A stretch of 64,000 nucleotides of DNA from Nocardioides daeguensis (GTDB lineage: Bacteria > Actinomycetota > Actinomycetes > Propionibacteriales > Nocardioidaceae): contig NZ_JAHTKU010000017.1 of the NCBI RefSeq assembly GCF_019192965.1, forward strand, positions 62,001 to 126,000. Reading direction: 5' to 3'. The first letter of the stretch is position 1; each line of letters opens with the position of its first letter. Positions 60,741 through 64,000 of the stretch are shown here, in pieces. Below the pieces are notes generated by a model. It was not told the DNA's origin. It saw only the letters and a program-made list of their open reading frames with translations, and ran no database searches. Both the position numbers and the translations under genes were made by a program.

Positions 60741-61882
60741 CCGGGACCGCAGCCGCGAACCCGGCTGCGGCCACGGCGTCGGTCGCCGGGTCCCGGCGGA
60801 TCCCGCTGCGGGCGATGCTGCTCGCTCCCGCCGGGGTGGCCCTCCTCTCCGGGGTCGATGCCGCCTTGATCCTGCTCGGGCTGCCCGCCCCGGTGACCGC
60901 CGAGCGGCTGCCGGAGGTGCACGGCATGCTGATGGTGCTCGGCTTCCTCGGCACGCTGGTCGCGCTGGAGCGGGCGGTGGCCCTCGCTCGGAGGGCTGGG
61001 TACGTCTCGCCGGCACTGCTCGGCCTCGGCGGCCTGCTCCTGCTCGGCCCGCTGCCGCTGGTCGTCGGGCGATACGTGTTGGTCGCCGGGGCCGCGGCGC
61101 TGGTCGGGCTCTACGTGCCGCTGTGGCGTCGCCAACGCGACGACGCGGTCCTGGTGCAGGCCCTCGGCGCCGTCGCGGCGGTTGGCGCGGCGGTGTTGTG
61201 GCTGGGCGGGGTGCCGGTGGCGACCCTGCTGCCCTGGCTGGTCGGGTTCGTCGTGTTGACGATCGCCGGGGAGCGGCTCGAGCTCGCCAGGATCGGCATG
61301 GGCGCCTCTGCCGGGCCCGTGCTGGTGGCGCTGGCGTCTGCTCTGCTGGCCGCCATCGTGGCCGCGCTGCTGTGGGCGACGGCCGGCACCGCGCTGCTCG
61401 GGCTCGTCCTGGTCGGGCTCACCGGCTGGCTCGCCACCCACGACGTCGCCCGGCGCACGGTGCGGACCACGGGTCTCCCCCGCTACACCGCATGGTGCCT
61501 GCTGGCGGGGTACGCCTGGCTGGCGGTGGCCGGGGCCGTGTGGCTGGTGGGCGGGCCCGCCGCGGAGGGGGTGCGGTACGACGCGGTGGTCCACGCGACC
61601 TTCCTCGGTTTCGCGATCTCGATGGTGATGGCGCACGCCCCGGTGATCCTCCCGGCCGTGCTGCGCCGCCCGCTCCCCTACCACCCGGCTCTCTACGCCC
61701 CGGTCTGTCTGCTCCACGGCTCGCTCGCGTTGCGGCTGTGGGTCGGCGACGCCCTCGGCAGCCAGGCAGCGTGGGTTACCGGAGGTGTCCTGAACATCGC
61801 CGCGCTGCTGTCGTTCGCCGCGGTTGCGGCGTGGTCAGCCTCGACGGCGGCTGACCCGCGTCGGGTCAGGACACACCCATGA
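60737..61882 (+). CDS. Polytopic membrane protein, NnrS-like
   Basis: This 381-residue protein has about ten to twelve hydrophobic segments. Conserved-looking His residues lie in VHGMLMVLGFLGTLVALERA and in VVHATFLGFAISMVMAHAPV, as in NnrS heme-copper-related proteins of denitrifiers. It overlaps the regulator upstream and the NirK fusion downstream (ATGA both), so it acts with them. It may protect from NO or handle copper/heme. NnrS is the best guess, not certain. Confidence 0.6.
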   Translation: MTGTAAANPAAATASVAGSRRIPLRAMLLAPAGVALLSGVDAALILLGLPAPVTAERLPEVHGMLMVLGFLGTLVALERAVALARRAGYVSPALLGLGGLLLLGPLPLVVGRYVLVAGAAALVGLYVPLWRRQRDDAVLVQALGAVAAVGAAVLWLGGVPVATLLPWLVGFVVLTIAGERLELARIGMGASAGPVLVALASALLAAIVAALLWATAGTALLGLVLVGLTGWLATHDVARRTVRTTGLPRYTAWCLLAGYAWLAVAGAVWLVGGPAAEGVRYDAVVHATFLGFAISMVMAHAPVILPAVLRRPLPYHPALYAPVCLLHGSLALRLWVGDALGSQAAWVTGGVLNIAALLSFAAVAAWSASTAADPRRVRTHP

Positions 61883-64000
61883 CCTCGGCAACCCGGGAGC
61901 GCGGCGCCGCGGGAGGCGTGAGCAGCGGCCGGGGCTTCTGGCCGCTGCGCGACCTGCCGGTGCTGCTGTGGCTGTTCGCTGCCGGCGTGGTTGCCCTGCT
62001 CCACCCGTTCGTCCCGGCCCCGCGGTGGCTGATGCTCCACCTGCTCCTGCTTGGCGCACTCACCCACGCGATCCTGGTCTGGAGCCGGCACTTCGCCGAG
62101 GCCCTGCTCCACCTGCCGCCGGAGGGCCGTGCGCCACAGTCGCGCCGCCTGCTCCTGCACAACCTCGGCGCCCTCGCCGTGATCACCGGCGTGCTGACCA
62201 GCGCTTGGTCCGTCACGGTGGCGGGTGCCGCCGCGGTCGCCACCGCCGTGGCGTGGCACGGCTGGGACCTCGGCCGGCAGTTGCGTGCCTGCCTGCCCGC
62301 CCGGTTCGCCGGCACCGTCCGCTACTACGTCGCCGCGGCCTGCTTCCTGCCGGTCGGCGCGACGCTGGGCACGGCGCTGGCCCGCGACCCGGCCGACCCC
62401 TGGCACACCCGGATCCTGGTCGCGCACGTGACCGTCAACCTTCTCGGCTGGGTCGGCCTCACCGTGGTGGGGACGCTGTTCACGCTGTGGCCCACCATGC
62501 TGCGCACCCGGATGGCGCCGAACGCCGAAGCCGCCGCCCGCAGGGCGCTGCCGGTGCTCGCGTGCTCGGTGGCGTTCACCGCGGTCGCCGCTGCCCTCGG
62601 TCTTCTGCCGGCGGCGGCGCTGGGGATCGCCGGGTACCTCAGCGGACTCGCCGTGGCCGCAAGCGCGCTGGTGGAGCCGCTGCGCCGGAAGCGCCCGGCG
62701 TCGTTCGCCACCTGGTCGATACCGGCGGCGCTGGCGTGGCTGATCGGCTGCCTGGTCGTTCTCGCGGTCGGGTTCGCCACCGCCGCGACCCTGGCGGACG
62801 CCGCGAGGGTCTTCGACTGGCTGGTTCCGTTCCTGGCCGCGGGTTTCGGCGCCCAGGTACTGCTGGGTGCGCTGAGCCACCTGGTCCCGGTGGCCCTGGG
62901 CGGCGGCCCGACCCCGGTCCGCGCCGCCGCGAGGGTGCTGGATCGGGCGGCGCCGTTGCGCGTGGTCGTCACCAACGCCGGGCTGCTGCTCTGCGCCGTG
63001 CCGGTGCCGAGCACGGTGCGGGTGCTGGCCTCGATGCTGGTGCTCGCCTCGCTCGGCGCGACCCCGATCCTGCTGGTGGCCGCGGTCCGCACCTCCCGCC
63101 GGGCCAAGGCCGTCCCGGTCGCCCAGCGACACGTCGCCTCCGAGGCGCCCACCCGGGGACGGGCGGCCGGTTTCGCAGGGACCGGTGTGGCGGTCGTGGT
63201 GCTCGCCGTGGCGGCCGGGGTCGCGCTCGATCCGGCCGCGTTGTCGGTCGGCTCCTCGGCGGCCGTGGGCGTGCAGGCGACCGGGCAGACCACGACCGTC
63301 GAGGTGGTCGCCCAGGACATGCGGTTCACCCCGTCGACGATCCGAGTCCCGGCCGGCGACCGGCTCGTTCTGGTGGTCACCAACGCCGACGAGGACGTCC
63401 ACGACCTGGCGCTGGACACCGGAGACCGGACCGAGCGGCTCTCCCCTGGCGAGACCGAACGGCTCGACGTCGGCGTGGTGGGCCGCGACGTGGAGGGCTG
63501 GTGCACGGTCGTCGGCCACCGCCAGATGGGCATGGTCCTGCATATCGACGTCACCGGCCCGGCGTCCACCGCGACCCAGGTGACCGAGGACCACAGCCAG
63601 CACTCCCACGGCCCCTCTGGCAGCCACGACTCGACCGCAACCGAAACAGACCGCGCCGAACCCGCCGACGGTTCCGAGGATGCCGCGGGGGCCGCCGACT
63701 CGTTGAGCTTCCTGGCCGCACCCCCGGACGGGTTCCAGGCGCGCGATGCCGCGCTACCGCCGCTGGACCGCCCACGGGTACACCGGCGCACGATCACGGT
63801 GCGAGACGAGATCCGGGAGGTGGCCCCCGGCATCACCCAGCGCCAGTGGACCTACGACGGGACCGCCCCCGGCCCGGTGCTCCACGGTCGGGTCGGCGAC
63901 CGGTTCGTCATCACCCTGGTCAACGGCGGCTCGATCGGGCACTCGATCGACTTCCACGCCGGCGCCCTGGCACCGCAGCAACCGATGCGGACCATTGCCC
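61879..64000 (+). CDS. Fusion of membrane domain, cupredoxin and NirK-type copper nitrite reductase (3' end beyond window)
   Basis: About 707 residues are visible and the frame is open to the right edge. The N-terminal about 430 residues are polytopic, with His in LMLHLLLLGALTHAILVWSR and AHVTVNLLGWVG, and FGAQVLLGALSHLVPVALGG. Next is a cupredoxin (about 475-560) with copper ligands His in DEDVHDLAL, then Cys and His in GWCTVVGHRQMGM, plus Met. A His/Ser-rich linker leads to a multicopper domain starting RQWTYDGTAPGPVL with IGHSIDFHAG, the first type 1/2 copper histidines of NirK. It probably reduces nitrite to NO outside the membrane, with electrons fed by its own cupredoxin. Confidence 0.8.
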   Translation, partial: MTSATRERGAAGGVSSGRGFWPLRDLPVLLWLFAAGVVALLHPFVPAPRWLMLHLLLLGALTHAILVWSRHFAEALLHLPPEGRAPQSRRLLLHNLGALAVITGVLTSAWSVTVAGAAAVATAVAWHGWDLGRQLRACLPARFAGTVRYYVAAACFLPVGATLGTALARDPADPWHTRILVAHVTVNLLGWVGLTVVGTLFTLWPTMLRTRMAPNAEAAARRALPVLACSVAFTAVAAALGLLPAAALGIAGYLSGLAVAASALVEPLRRKRPASFATWSIPAALAWLIGCLVVLAVGFATAATLADAARVFDWLVPFLAAGFGAQVLLGALSHLVPVALGGGPTPVRAAARVLDRAAPLRVVVTNAGLLLCAVPVPSTVRVLASMLVLASLGATPILLVAAVRTSRRAKAVPVAQRHVASEAPTRGRAAGFAGTGVAVVVLAVAAGVALDPAALSVGSSAAVGVQATGQTTTVEVVAQDMRFTPSTIRVPAGDRLVLVVTNADEDVHDLALDTGDRTERLSPGETERLDVGVVGRDVEGWCTVVGHRQMGMVLHIDVTGPASTATQVTEDHSQHSHGPSGSHDSTATETDRAEPADGSEDAAGAADSLSFLAAPPDGFQARDAALPPLDRPRVHRRTITVRDEIREVAPGITQRQWTYDGTAPGPVLHGRVGDRFVITLVNGGSIGHSIDFHAGALAPQQPMRTIA

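Noticed and set aside
61693..63627. 644-codon minus-strand open frame
   Set aside because: It is antisense to the NirK fusion, whose copper ligands and membrane helices prove the plus-strand frame.
1..64000. CRISPR arrays, rRNA genes, complete prophage, intact insertion sequences
   Set aside because: No regularly spaced repeats, rRNA signatures, phage structural genes or complete transposase with both ends were seen.

Overview
The window is very GC-rich DNA with dense, overlapping operons, mce genes, BTAD and LysM proteins and many P450s. This points to an actinobacterium, probably a Nocardioides-like member of the Propionibacteriales or a related soil genus. That placement is an inference from gene content; no rRNA or intact tRNA is present to test it. 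All calls come from reading the sequence; no database search was run.

1 to 20.5 kb (minus strand): two co-oriented gene trains. The upstream one (19.7 to 7.6 kb) is a Tad/Flp-type pilus set: CpaB/RcpC-like, TadZ/CpaE-like, TadA/CpaF ATPase, TadB, TadC, a Flp-like pilin, two TadE-like proteins, a TadG-like protein, a 1086-residue membrane protein joining LysM domains to a BTAD regulatory domain, and four small or exported proteins, closed by a strong terminator. The second (7.1 kb to beyond the left edge) has a putative regulator, a ParA-like protein, a two-helix small membrane protein, two single-pass exported proteins, a VirB6/TrbL-like channel protein and an SCO6880-family protein, which looks like a conjugation or type IV secretion apparatus. 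A tandem-HTH XRE regulator lies upstream of the train.

20.7 to 49.3 kb: lipid and hydrocarbon catabolism. It holds a TetR/acyl-CoA dehydrogenase pair with a clear shared operator; a class III nucleotide cyclase; a PlsC acyltransferase; a minus-strand operon P450 > transglutaminase-like > aldehyde dehydrogenase > SDR > BtrH-like > acyl-CoA ligase > thioesterase; a complete mce lipid-import operon (yrbEA, yrbEB, mceA-F, two Mce-associated genes) with an upstream TetR; and a CYP153-type alkane hydroxylase operon (P450, ferredoxin reductase, ferredoxin) with a divergent AraC regulator.

49.3 to 59.1 kb: a gene graveyard. It contains an IS256-type remnant, the 3' end of an initiator tRNA with its terminator (a likely integration scar), a P450::MmpL chimeric pseudogene, a frameshifted SulP tail, an MmpL tail and a truncated thioesterase. 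Intact genes sit among them (thioesterase, two TetR regulators, P450, MmpL transporter). A second chimera (acyl-CoA ligase::ferredoxin reductase) lies at 44.7 to 45.1 kb.

59.1 to 64.0 kb: nitrite/NO metabolism. A hemerythrin-DUF2249 protein diverges from a cysteine-bearing HTH regulator, followed by an NnrS-like membrane protein and a large fusion of membrane domain, cupredoxin and NirK-type multicopper domain that runs off the right edge.
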